Source of the DNA: Prototheca cutis
Lineage: Eukaryota; Chlorophyta; Trebouxiophyceae; Chlorellales; Chlorellaceae
Direction: 5' to 3'
Length of the DNA: 45,904 nucleotides
Assembly: GCA_002897115.2 (NCBI GenBank)
Contig: BCIH01000003.1
Coordinates: 195,637-241,540, forward strand
This document shows positions 1 through 9,994 of the stretch, piece after piece (the stretch's first letter is position 1; each line of letters begins with the position of its first letter). Both the position numbers and the translations under genes were made by a program. The notes under the pieces were generated by a model. It was not told the DNA's origin. It saw nothing but the letters and a program-made list of their open reading frames with translations, and ran no database searches.

Positions 1-37
1 CACACACAAAAAAAAAACTCTGTGACGATGGTCACAG

Positions 38-2737
38 GCAAACCAGGACGCCATCAACCTGTCCGATGTTCCTTTTGCCGCGGCGAACGGGTCTTTTGCG
101 ATCAACCTGTGGATGCGGCGCCCTGCGGGGGCCGACACCTCGGGCACCACGTACCAGTACCTCTTGTCCCAAGCTCAGTACTACAATGACAGTGCCGCTC
201 AGCCCAGCTCTGTGAGTGGCGGTGGCGGCGCCTGGTGCCTGCTGGGTGTGGAGGGAGGGGGGGCTTATGTTGAGCGATGCTGTGGATATGTTTGACATGC
301 TGGAGTAGCAGTCTTCATTCAGTCCCCTTCTCATCCAACCACAAACCCACACCCACCCGCCTGCCAATGCAGATTGGGATCTACCTGCCTTCGGATCAGC
401 ATGTGGCCCATGGCCTTGTGCGGGTGATGCTGCTGGACGGGGAGGGAGATGCTGGCGGCACAGCCGCCAATTTCATGGATTCAGATGGGCACATCAACGA
501 CGACTCTGCCCGGGCCCTCACGGAGCCGGTGCACGGTGGGTTGCAATAGGGGATGGCCCATGCGCCTTTTGCGCGCGTGTGTGGCGCCCCGGGGGGGGGG
601 GGGGGGGGCCATGGAGGGAGTAGCGCGTCCTGTCGGGCATGAACTCGGGAAGGGAAGTTGCGAAAACTGCAGGACCCTAAAACCCCAGTCGTTTCTGCGT
701 CATAGTTTCCACAACTCCGGTGCAATACTTGCCCCCGCCGCAGATGTCAACGACGGCAACTGGCACATGATCACGGTGACTACCCACCCCGACGACTCCC
801 TGGGTTACTCGCTGTACCTGGACGGAAGGTGCGGTGAAGTTGGTGCCGCAGCCAGGTGCAGCGAAGACGGATTGATTATGTAATGGTCGTATCCATGCTG
901 CCGCGCTCGGCCCCTCCAATGAATGCAGGTCAGTCGCGAGCATGACGGCGGATTCCAAGGCCGTGAATGGCAGCGCCATCCGGCCCTCTGGCGGCCAGCC
1001 TTGGTCGTCCACCGACTACATCCACCTTTGCACGCGGTTTGACAGTCCAGCTGACAGGTGGGCGAGAGTGTCAGGGGTTTGCTCTTTTTTTTATGAACTT
1101 GAGTCATGCAAGTGTATTGTGTAGTAGGGCAACAAAGAAGCTCTTGGTGCGTGGCGGGTGTGCCTCTCACTTTCGCATTCTCCTGAGGAGGATCAGCAGC
1201 AGCCTGCCACTTCCATCACACAACTGTGTGCAGGTTTTATGACGGATTGCTGACCCAGCTCATGCTCTACGACAACGCGCTCTCTGACGAACAAGTGGCT
1301 GCACTGTATGACTCGTATGTCGGGACATCCAGCGCCGCGTCCGTAGGTGAGCTGGGGCCTGGCCGGCTGTTCGTTGCTGTGAGACGGCATTACCGGGAGA
1401 AACCAATGTCGGAAGGATTTTCTTTCTTTCTACTGTGACATTGGTGGTGGAAAAAGGAGCAATGTGCATNGGATGACGTGCGACAACCTTCGTCGAACAA
1501 TTGTGCAGATGCAAGCCCGGCGGGGTCCCCCGCGCCCTCAGGCAGCAGCAGCGGCGGCGGTGGCCTGTCGGGCGGTGCCATTGCTGGGATTGTGATTGGT
1601 GTGCTGGCGGGCGTCTCCATCCTGGGAGGACTCGCCGTCTATGCCGTGCAATCACACCGCCGGAAGCGTGGGACAAGGTGGGTGGGATGATGACGCGGCG
1701 GGGGTGCCTCTCGGACAGTGGGACATGCATATGTTGGAAAAAGTGAATCAAACTATTCATCGTCAACTGTGGGCTTCACATTGCCCCCATAAAAATGCCC
1801 TTCCAAACCCCACATGATGGCTGCAGTTTCAGAAAATATGAAGATGGTGCAGACGCCGGGCCACCGCCATCAGGGTCAAATGCTTTACCGGGTCTGGCCG
1901 GCGCGGCTGCTGCTGGCACGAATGGCCGGCACATGGAAGCAGAACTGTCCAGCTCAGCGGCGTCGTCTGCAAAGAACGACAAGGATGCCATCGACGGTCC
2001 GTGTGTGTGTCTGTGTAGTGCTGAAAAAGGGGGGTTGTTTGAGGATGGGGCTATTTCTTCTGCTCGATCAAGGTGGTTACAGTGGCTGGGGCCCCAAGGG
2101 TCTGGCTTGCTATTTGCAGATGCCATGGCAAGAGGCACTCACCGCACGATTGTTGCATTCTGCTGCTGCCACCCTGCCCAGAAACAGCTGAAACCATCAA
2201 CTCAGCATAACCCCGCCGACCGTGCCATTTGTTTTGCAGGGCCCGGATACCCCCAGGCAGGAGATAACATGGTCCGGCGGGTGTTTTTGCTGGGCTTTCG
2301 CTTATGCTGCTGCGTGGATCATGCTAGGATGCCCCACGATGATTGAATGATTCTGTGGCTTCAAGTCTCTGGATGGGGAAAAATGAAGAAAATTCCGTCC
2401 AAATTCCCTTGGCAATCAACTCGCCCCTCCACATCTACACAGGCACCGCCACAAAACTATTGGACCGTAAATCCGTTTGCCGAGGCGCCGCCGTCTGCAG
2501 CCAACCGCTCTGATTCTGCAGACACCAACCTCAACGTTCAACCAGGTGCGTCATGTGTTGACAGGGAATCATGGNTGGGTGGGGCAGTGCCCCTTGTGGG
2601 CGCACAGGGAACCATCTCTGTTCCTTGTCTATGAATTTTGGACACCCACGACCTTTTGATCCCCTGCAGGGCAAAGGAGTTTCCTCGGCCTGCGCAAGAC
2701 TCCGGCCACAGTGATTGTGAGACCTGAAGAACCTTAG
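38..2737 (+). CDS. LamG/jellyroll-fold single-pass membrane protein (5' truncated)
   Basis: Ten exons: 38-211, 373-535, 744-828, 929-1057, 1234-1346, 1509-1677, 1833-1996, 2240-2280, 2443-2545, 2670-2737. All junctions are GT-AG with compatible phase, giving 402 residues; the start lies left of the window. The first half reads as a concanavalin-like LamG domain: strand motifs such as FAINLWMRR, then NDGNWHMITV and LYLDGR, then YDGLLTQLMLYDNALSDEQ, a typical LamG ending. A Ser/Gly linker leads into one hydrophobic segment (about 1570-1650, GAIAGIVIGVLAGVSILGGL) and a basic stop-transfer KRG-type sequence. The cytoplasmic tail is disordered and contains an NPF tripeptide (WTVNPFAE, near 2465-2490), an EH-domain binding motif. 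By inference it is a type I surface protein that may be endocytosed; ligand unknown. Confidence 0.8.
591..608 (+). repeat. Poly-G run of 18 in an intron
   Basis: Uninterrupted G run directly after CCCC, inside intron 2 of the LamG gene and on its sense strand. It is one of several long G tracts on the coding strand of introns in this window. Confidence 0.95.
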
Positions 2738-4252
2738 TAGATCCGAGATCGGAGTCCCCGCCCGCCGTATTGCATTGCCGTGTCTGTACTGCCTGTCGTC
2801 TGTGAATTCCCGCCTGTATGCATCCCAAGCACCAGTGGGGAATGGGTCCATCACGCAAATAGTGTGTTTTCTCCGGTACCAGGTTATCACCAACACGTAT
2901 GCACAAGCCCCTCTTTCCACGCCACTTTCTTTGTTCGCACGCAGTCCCATCGGTGTGGCCCTGCGCGCAGCATTCCCGCACGGCAGTCCGGCCCTCCGCT
3001 CGAGGCCCAGAACTGACTTGCCTCATGCCCAGAGGGTGCAGTGCAGCACGCGCCAACGGCATGCCGAGCGCACATATCCTGGGTACCCTCGTCCTTTGCG
3101 TTCCTGTGCTGCCCGATGCCACCATTGTCGAGGGAGCGATAGAGTATTGCAATGTTTGATTGGCAGGGCAGTCCACATTTGCAATGCAGGGGAGGAAGCT
3201 GAAAGGGATGTGTACTTTGAGAACGGNAAACGCAGTTGATGGAAGGGGCAGGGCTGAGAGGGAATGCGACCAAGCTTGTCGAGGGGGCCAAAGCAGGCAA
3301 GAGGAACCAAGATGCTCGGGTGACAAAGGGAAGCTTCTGGAAAAATTGGGTCGGAGCAGGTATGGGACCTCTGTCGGGGCAGGCACGGTGCAAGCAGTTT
3401 CTTTGCGATTGCTGACAGCGGCTGGCGATCCGAGGCAGCGGCCCTGTTATTACGAATGCGTGCCAATTCACAGTGCATGGAGGGATCCGCGGGAGGGCAC
3501 CGAGCAAAGGTCAGATGAAATGCACGGGCCCCACATGGTGGCACTGCTGCCACTGTTGCGGCAAGGACGGGCATGATCCTGTGGTAAATCAAAGGGGAAG
3601 GACAGCGCCAGGGCCGGAGATCGCAGGGGCAGGGCATACTACCCACCGCAGCTCTAAAGGACAGAGTGCGGGCGTGCATGGGGGAATGGGAGAGCAGCAC
3701 ATGGCATGCTGCTGCTACCCGCCCCACCTGAACATCCCGGCCGGCAGAGCTGGTGGTTTCCACCAGCGTTGCCCAATTCAACGCCGCGGCATCAAGCTCG
3801 ACGATCGCAGGGCCCGTCCGGTGGTGCTGCCCCTGCTGCATGATGCCTTGTTATCTGGCACCTTCTCCAAGCTGGCGATGCTCGAGGGACAGGCGATGTG
3901 AGATGGAGAGATGAACCAGAAGGAGAGTTCTACACAAAGCGATGAGGTCCTGGGGCGGGCTAGGAGTGCGGCAGCCTGGGAGGCCTGGATGGTTGGGCAA
4001 CCTAGAGCTCACAGACAACCTACTCCATGCGCTGCACGCGTGCGTGATGCAAGGAATTGGAGCATGGCCTTGGGTGTAGGCAAACACCGCGTCCCCGAAG
4101 AGCCACCTCCGATGCCCAAGGCCATTCTCAAGCTGCACGGCNCACTGAGCACGCGGCGACCCCCGNGGCCCTCCCGGAAAACATTTACCACCAAACCCCA
4201 TAGACCCGGACACGCACCATGAAACAAGAGCTTGACATGTGCAGTGATGTTT
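2738..4252. other. Convergent intergenic region, no gene supported
   Basis: About 1.5 kb between the stop of the LamG gene (+) and the stop of the KH gene (-). Open frames on both strands, the longest about 270 codons on the minus strand, show no recognisable domain, no splice-consistent extension and three ambiguous bases. It probably contains the 3' UTRs of both flanking genes. Confidence 0.6.
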
Positions 4253-6010
4253 TCAACGGCCATTGGCGGGCTGGGTCCTCGATACGGCCGGCTGGCCCGA
4301 GGGCCCCGCTGCCAGCTGGGCCTGCGGGCCAGTCAATTCTTGGGCCACCATCGACGAGGCCGACCGCGTCTTGGAAGGTGTGCCTCTGGCAGAAGACGCA
4401 CCGGGCGTCGTGACCCCGCCGCCACCGGATGCCGGGGGCGACGCCCGGCCCGACCCCGCCAGCGGAGAGGTCGAGCGCTTGGGCGCCCCAAATGCGGCGG
4501 AGAGCAGGAGGTCATTGACCCCGGCGAGGCCGCCAGGCGCCGGACTGAGCTCGGGCCCCGGCCCCATGCCCAGACTCAGACCCCCCGGCGCGGCAAACGC
4601 ACTGGAAGCTGGCGGGCCATTCCCCGTAGGCAAAAGGGCGCCTCCCTGCTCACCAGCTGCCGCCGCGTTAGTCCGGCTGAGCAGCGCCGCCTGCGCCAGC
4701 AGCGTTTGCAGCCCCGCGGCGTCCAGCATGGGCTGCACAGCGTTCGTCCCCGACCCGGAACCGGGGCCGGGGGACACCGAATGCGGCGGCGTGCCATGCG
4801 GTGACACCTGCACTGCCTGTACCGGCGCAGGGCCCGGCTTGGTCCCCATGGCCAACTGGGACAGGAGCTGCGCCAGGACGGCCTCACCGTCCAAACCCTC
4901 CAGGCCCGGTCCACGGGTGGGCGGCGCAAAGGCCGACGCCTGCTGCTGCGCCTGTTGCTGCTGGTGCTGGGTGGGGATGATGCCAAGGCCTGTGCCGAGT
5001 GCCGCCGCATGCGGCGACGCAGGTGCCGGGCCCGAGCCGCCATACAAACCGCTGGCCCCATAGGCGCCGCCCGTGCCCGCCAGACCAGGCAGCTCCGAAA
5101 ACACTCCACTGGCGCCCAGGCCCGTGCCATATGCTGACATGCCAGCTGGCGCATACGGAGATGACGGCGTGGCAGCGCCCTGCTGTTGTGCAAACGACCC
5201 CGCGCCTTGCTGCACAAACGCGTTTACGTTCTGGACGCCATAGGGCGATCCGGGGACGCTGCCGACCGAGCGCTGGACGCCGGCCCCCGCCAGAAGCGCC
5301 GCGGCGAGGTCGGGGGAAAGAGCGGCCTGCTGTTGCTGCTGCTGCTGCGCGGTGGCAGCCGCGGCCGCGGCGGCTGCTACTGCCGCGGCGGCTGGGTCAG
5401 CGACGGCCCCGGTGGCACCGCGCAGGGGCGCGATGGGCGGCGTCCCCGGGGCAGAAGACGGCGTGGCGCGGAGCAGCGCTGCCAGCGCCTCCTCGCTCCC
5501 AAACGCCTGGCTGGGCGGCACAAAGCCGTAGCCCTGGACGTAGACGGGCGAAGGCATGGCGCCCGACAGCGGCGTGCTCCCTGCAGCGCCCGGGGTCGTG
5601 CCGCCACTGCTCCCCACGCCCGACCCGACGGCAATCTGGCGCAGCATGGCAAAGCCCTTGAAGGTTCCGCGGACGATGTCGTTGACCATGGACACTGCGA
5701 GGTGCAGGGCCTGGGGCAGGCCGGCAATGGTGACGCGGGTGGGGTCGCAGCTCTGGTCAATCTGGATCATGGCCCCCGTGTACTGTTGCAGGGCCTTGAT
5801 GGTCTCGCCGCCCTTTCCAATGACACGGCCAACCATGGACTTTGGGCACTCCACCACCGCCGTCGCGCGAGACGGGCCGCCCGCGTCCATGAAATCCGCC
5901 AGCTGGCCCAGGGGTGGCGGCTCGGCCATGCCGGCAGCCCCGCCACCCACGCGGATGGGTTCCAAGCTGTACTTCAAGCCGCTGGATCCAGCGGTCAAAC
6001 CCGACTGCAT
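4253..6010 (-). CDS. Single KH-domain RNA-binding protein with low-complexity tail
   Basis: One coding exon of 585 residues, ATG at 6010-6008 and TGA at 4255-4253. A type I KH domain spans about residues 50-114 with the RNA-gripping loop GKGG at 65-68, inside VGRVIGKGGETIKALQQYTG. The remaining 470 residues are Gly/Ser/Pro/Ala-rich with an Ala run followed by a Gln run (about 5330-5400), a composition typical of condensate-forming RNA-binding proteins. The sequence before the ATG ends in a good 3' splice site (CCCCCGCAG), so a 5' leader intron is likely, and the open frame continuing to 6211 is probably intron or leader. KH proteins of this kind bind single-stranded RNA; the target is unknown. 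It is divergent to the deaminase gene. Confidence 0.85.
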   Translation of the reverse strand: MQSGLTAGSSGLKYSLEPIRVGGGAAGMAEPPPLGQLADFMDAGGPSRATAVVECPKSMVGRVIGKGGETIKALQQYTGAMIQIDQSCDPTRVTIAGLPQALHLAVSMVNDIVRGTFKGFAMLRQIAVGSGVGSSGGTTPGAAGSTPLSGAMPSPVYVQGYGFVPPSQAFGSEEALAALLRATPSSAPGTPPIAPLRGATGAVADPAAAAVAAAAAAAATAQQQQQQQAALSPDLAAALLAGAGVQRSVGSVPGSPYGVQNVNAFVQQGAGSFAQQQGAATPSSPYAPAGMSAYGTGLGASGVFSELPGLAGTGGAYGASGLYGGSGPAPASPHAAALGTGLGIIPTQHQQQQAQQQASAFAPPTRGPGLEGLDGEAVLAQLLSQLAMGTKPGPAPVQAVQVSPHGTPPHSVSPGPGSGSGTNAVQPMLDAAGLQTLLAQAALLSRTNAAAAGEQGGALLPTGNGPPASSAFAAPGGLSLGMGPGPELSPAPGGLAGVNDLLLSAAFGAPKRSTSPLAGSGRASPPASGGGGVTTPGASSARGTPSKTRSASSMVAQELTGPQAQLAAGPSGQPAVSRTQPANGR

Positions 6011-6557
6011 GGCCCTGCGGGGGATTGTGTGTTGGAGNAAAGACACGGTGGCTAGGAGCCGGTTGCGACTGGCGCGCTGGCCCGGTCCCCGCCCTGCCCA
6101 GGGAGGCAGGTTGAACTGGGAGTACCAAAGCGAACGTGGGGTCCGGAGGGAATTTCCCACATCCCGCATCCCCCAGCTTGCAATACATGCTACGCGCCGA
6201 GGTTCCATCATAAAAGGCGATCAACAGGTCCGGAAAGACACGGGACGGCTTCCGCACAGTTCGCCAGGTATCGGCACCCCGAGCGGCAGCCAGCAGGCGC
6301 TACCCGGCCGACCCGGCTGGGGGTGGGAAGCAGGAGCCCAGAGCATGTATGGTGCACGTTGTCCATGCGGAACAAAAGCTCGGTCCCAATTACTTGGCAA
6401 ACTGGAGGTTTACCTGCCCCCAAACCCTGCACCGGGGCCCTCCTGCGGTCCCCTGAACGCACCTGTGGAACGGAAGTCCCTCCGTGTCGGCGACTCGGAT
6501 GAAGGACTAAAGAAATCAGGAGGATCGAGCAGTTTGATCAATGTTTCATCATAGTAT

Positions 6558-6564
6558 TATAAAA
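6558..6564 (+). promoter_or_regulatory. TATA-box-like element
   Basis: TATAAAA in a local AT-rich island within GC-rich DNA, 118 bp upstream of the deaminase start codon. If used, transcription would begin near 6588-6595, just ahead of the hairpin at 6598-6628. Confidence 0.4.
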
Positions 6565-6597
6565 TATGAGACGAGACTGCACCGTCCCCTCAACGTG

Positions 6598-6628
6598 CGG
6601 CTGGTTCTCCCTGCTGGAGAACCAGCCG
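6598..6628. promoter_or_regulatory. Perfect 13-bp stem, 5-nt loop hairpin
   Basis: CGGCTGGTTCTCC and its exact reverse complement GGAGAACCAGCCG flank the loop CTGCT. It lies 54 bp before the deaminase ATG and just after a TATA-like box, so it would be near the 5' end of that mRNA. There is no trailing T run, so it is not a bacterial-style terminator. Function unknown; a leader RNA structure or a dyad protein-binding site are the two simplest readings. Confidence 0.75.
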
Positions 6629-6681
6629 GAAGTCACCGTGAATGACTTTGGATTCCTCGTCTGACTCTGAGGTCGGGCTGG

Positions 6682-7644
6682 ATGGTCATCCCGGTCGCAC
6701 AGCACAGCCCATCATCGTCGGCCCGTTCGCCAGCACTCGCCCACACTCGCCGCATGCGCAGTGCAACGGAAATGCCATTGCGATTAATGGCTTCGAGCGT
6801 GTGGTTGGCGGGCCCCAGCCTGGGGGGAGGACCGCTGCGAAACAGGCCCTCGCCTTCTGCGAGGGGCCCGCACCGCACGGGAGCGGCTGTTCCAGGTACG
6901 GAAAACTTACACCATACTTTGCATCTTCCGTTTGGTTCGAGTATTTATGCCCCATCATGATCATTTTTACACCCCCATGACCGGTTTTTGCGCGGAATGT
7001 CGAGATCGCACCGGCGTGCCTGGTGCAAACTTGTGGCCCGGGGCTTGTGTTTAGAGCTCCCTGTCCCAGCGGTCACACCGCCAAAAACCGCATGCTTGCC
7101 CACGCGCGGGCCACATGCCCACGGTCAGACCGCACCTGGTCATGCTTCATTGTTGACAATCCATCCCTTTCCGCCACACACAGCTGCGATCAGCGATGGC
7201 GACCACGCGCACATGCGGCACGCTCTGGGTCTGGCGGCTCTGGCCCGCGGCAGGACGTACCCCAATCCCGCGGTGGGTTGCGTGCTTGTGTCCCCCTCGG
7301 GCACGGTGGTGGGCGAGGGGTACCACCCGCGGGCCGGCGCGCCGCACGCCGAGGTCTATGCGCTGCGCGCCGCGGGCCGTGCCGCCGCCGGTGCGACGGC
7401 CTACGTCACCCTGGAGCCCTGCTCGCACCACGGCCGCACACCGCCGTGCGCAGAGGCGCTGGTAGCCGCGGGAGTGGCCCGCGTGGTGGTAGGTGCCGCA
7501 GACACCAACCCTCTCGTTGGTGGCGCTGGTGTCACCCTGTTGCGGGCCGCTGGCATTCTCGTCGATGTCGGTTGCGAGGAAGCAGCCAGCCGCGAGCTCA
7601 ACGCCGAGTTTTTCCGCAGAATGGAGAGTGGTGGTGGCCAGTGA
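6682..7644 (+). CDS. PYRD: Riboflavin pyrimidine deaminase, plastid-targeted, deaminase domain only
   Basis: Two exons, 6682-6895 and 7184-7644, joined at a phase-1 GT-AG intron; 224 residues. Exon 1 encodes a Ser/Arg/Ala-rich, acid-poor leader of about 70 residues that looks like a chloroplast transit peptide. Exon 2 is the RibD-type cytidine deaminase fold with zinc ligands His126 and Glu128 (PHAEV) and Cys151 and Cys160 (EPCSHHGRTPPC), and the substrate-side motif YPNPAVG. The enzyme deaminates 2,5-diamino-6-ribosylamino-pyrimidinone phosphate, step two of riboflavin synthesis in plastids. Bacterial RibD and plant PYRD carry a C-terminal reductase-like domain; here the frame stops right after the deaminase (NAEFFRRM then TGA), and the next gene on the other strand ends 82 bp later. 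Either a stand-alone deaminase or a truncated one. Confidence 0.85.
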
Positions 7645-7726
7645 GACGGCGGATGGACGCAGCCTGATGACGGCGAGTGGCGCTGTGGGGCTATCGCTCC
7701 TGAGGATACACGATGCACGGGTTGGT

Positions 7727-9845
7727 TTACATGGGAGCCTCGCCGCTCCTGCCAGGCTCGCTGTCGCTGGTTTCACTCTCGGAGCCGGCACTGTCGCTGC
7801 CATCACCGCATTCGCCAGAGAGAGCCGGCCAGAGTACGCTGCCCAGCAGGTTCTTGCTTAGTGTCTGTCTGCAGTGCAGGATGCGCTCCAGCACCTCTGC
7901 CCGCGAAAAGGGCAGGCGGTCGTAGAGCCAGTCGAAGAAGGCGCCTACATCGGCCTCACCTGCAGTGGGCGGGATCGGAACGGGGAATGCGTGGTACCCA
8001 GGGAAGGATGCCTCTGGCACGTAGACCCGCACACCATGGGCCCCCAACCCCAAGCAACGGCAACCACGCACCTTGACTGCCGCCGTGGTGATCCTCCAAG
8101 CAGCTCAGCACGGCTTCCAGGACCAGGGGCGTTTCCGCTCCGGCCCCGAGCAGGGCGGCGCCGCAGAGTGCGGCGGCGGTCTCTGCGGCGGCGCGCAGCG
8201 TGCGCATGAGCCGAGCAAGGTCGTCCGATGCGGCCAACAGCTGCGTCTGGAGCGCTTGGATCGCAGCGGGTGACACGGAGGCGTCCGTTGCGGTGGTGTC
8301 TGATGCAGCTGCGTTGCAGGGTGCTCTGCAACTCCCCGTCATCCCCGCCTCCTTCCCGGATGCGACGACCTCCCCCGCACAAAGCACAGCACGCGCCGCG
8401 TGCCGCGCGCGCCGCACGACCTTGCGCCTGGCCTCGTCCAGTAATACCTGTGCGGCGCGGCGGAGGTAGAAGGACGCCTGCACAGGGCAGGCCTCCAGCG
8501 CCGCGGACGCCGCCGAGCACCACCACGTGTTGATGGCCACGGTGCCGGCGTCGCTGCAAACTTGGTGCCACCAGCCCTCGGGGACAAAGAGCCCATCACC
8601 CGGGCCCAGCCGGAACTCGAGCGCCGGCCCCGACGTGGCACCAGGGTCAAACAGGTCAGCCCGGGCATGGTTGAGCGAGTCGGCCCAGAGCCCGTGGGCA
8701 TGCAACGCAGCGGCACGGTCGGGTGGTGCCAGCCGCACGCGCTTGGAACCCGTCACCACCACCAGCACATTGCAGTACGGGTCGTAGTGCAGACTGCTGG
8801 CGCCGGGACTGCACGCGTGGATCGTGCATGTGGCCAATCGTGGGTCTCTCACATCTGCGGACACCTGCATGCATGCATCCACCCAGTAATAAAGAATCCA
8901 TCACCCCGTGCATCAATGCGTTTCTTACCGGTGATTGATCCAGAGGTTAATGGAGGTGAGCCGGGTCGAGGCCACGGGGACCTCGATGTCCGGAAGCAGG
9001 CCATGCAATTCCAGGGGCACCAGGGCTTGCCCGGGCAGAGCTGCCGCAGCCAGCGGGGCTTGGGCCAGGTAGGCATCCGCCATGGGACCCAACACTTTGT
9101 CCCCGGGTGGCTTGCCATCGCCACTGCGGCCCAGCAAGAACTCACGGAACGAGGCCTGCACCAGGCACAGGTGCTCCAGGCTGCCCCGGAAGGTGGATCC
9201 TGTCTTCAGCATCACCTGGGTATACGAAGTGCACCGTCGCTGGTGTGCTGTGAGGGAGGTACAAGCATGCAGACTGGGCCAAACAATTCGTGGTTCCATA
9301 GGCCGTGGCCAGGCGAGGCCTGCCGACGACCATATTGACTGGCCCACTCCACTGTTTCTTTCATCGGTGAACAGACATTTCCAGACCAGGCGCGCACCTG
9401 CACAGATGCCTCCGGCCCCGCCATGGCACACATGTGCACAAGCCCAGTCGCACCGGTCCAGAGCCGAAGCGCCGGCCACTGGGCCGCAATGCCTGTAGAG
9501 GGGCTAGGGAATTGATCTCATGGTGTGATGCATTTCACCCAGGAGCAACAACGGCATCATCATCTAAGGATGTGCTTTGAGTTCAGCACTATGTGAACAC
9601 TCAAAGCAGCAAGCAGGCTTGGGAAGATGCCCTCCATGTAGCCTAGGTTTGTGGTGGAAGACACCCTATCAGCCCAACAACCCATGGCCCTACGCCTCAC
9701 CGGGCAGAAACTTGGGGCGCATGTCTCGTTCCAGCTCGCTCGCTGGTATGGGAGCCGTGGCCCTGTGCCGTTCATCGGACTCGTAATGACCTGTGCCACG
9801 AGATTTCTCCTCTTCTGATCGCCGCCTTGACTTTCGAGGCGGCAT
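7727..9845 (-). CDS. JmjC / cupin-8 Fe(II)-2-oxoglutarate oxygenase
   Basis: Five exons (5' to 3'): 9845-9701, 9492-9398, 9215-8929, 8808-8072, 8013-7727; all phases agree; 516 residues. N-terminal WPALRLWTG and the strand-rich stretch up to SINLWI are typical of the cupin-8 family. The iron-binding triad is visible as His183-x-Asp185 (SLHYDPYCN) and His257 (PEGWWHQV), with Lys198 after GS as a likely 2-oxoglutarate contact. The C-terminal 250 residues are mostly helical and end in an acidic Ser/Glu/Asp tail. Family members hydroxylate protein or RNA substrates (JMJD5, HSPBAP1, TYW5 types); the substrate here cannot be assigned. The acceptor before exon 4 has an alternative 33 bases earlier. 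The last intron is only 58 bp. The ATG is 150 bp downstream of the MED20 stop. Confidence 0.85.
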
Positions 9846-9994
9846 CTTTGCCGGCCTGCCGGCAGCTCTGATTGTGTCGGGCTCACATGCCTGATCTCAA
9901 CTCGTTCCCAGACGGATCCGGGAGTTTCGTGCGGAACAAACTGTCATTTACCAAATGTCGATGAATGAAATGAAGAATTGCTTGACGCGGGCGA

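Larger units (their letters stand above)
6011..6681. other. Divergent promoter region, KH gene / riboflavin deaminase
   Basis: About 670 bp between two divergent start codons. It holds a TATA-like element and a perfect hairpin (listed separately), one ambiguous base at 6038, and probably the 5' leader of the KH gene. I see no additional gene. Confidence 0.6.

Noticed and set aside
3023..3841. 272-codon minus-strand frame in the convergent region
   Set aside because: No recognisable motif, contains an ambiguous base, no splice-consistent extension; probably 3' UTR or intergenic chance frame.
7630..7860. Plus-strand +1 frame after the deaminase with ADGRSLMTASGA and a GAGTV motif, reminiscent of the start of the RibD reductase domain
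   Set aside because: It needs a frameshift right at the deaminase end, stops after about 75 codons, and is antisense to the well-supported acidic C-terminus of the JmjC gene; the likeness is short and poorly spaced.
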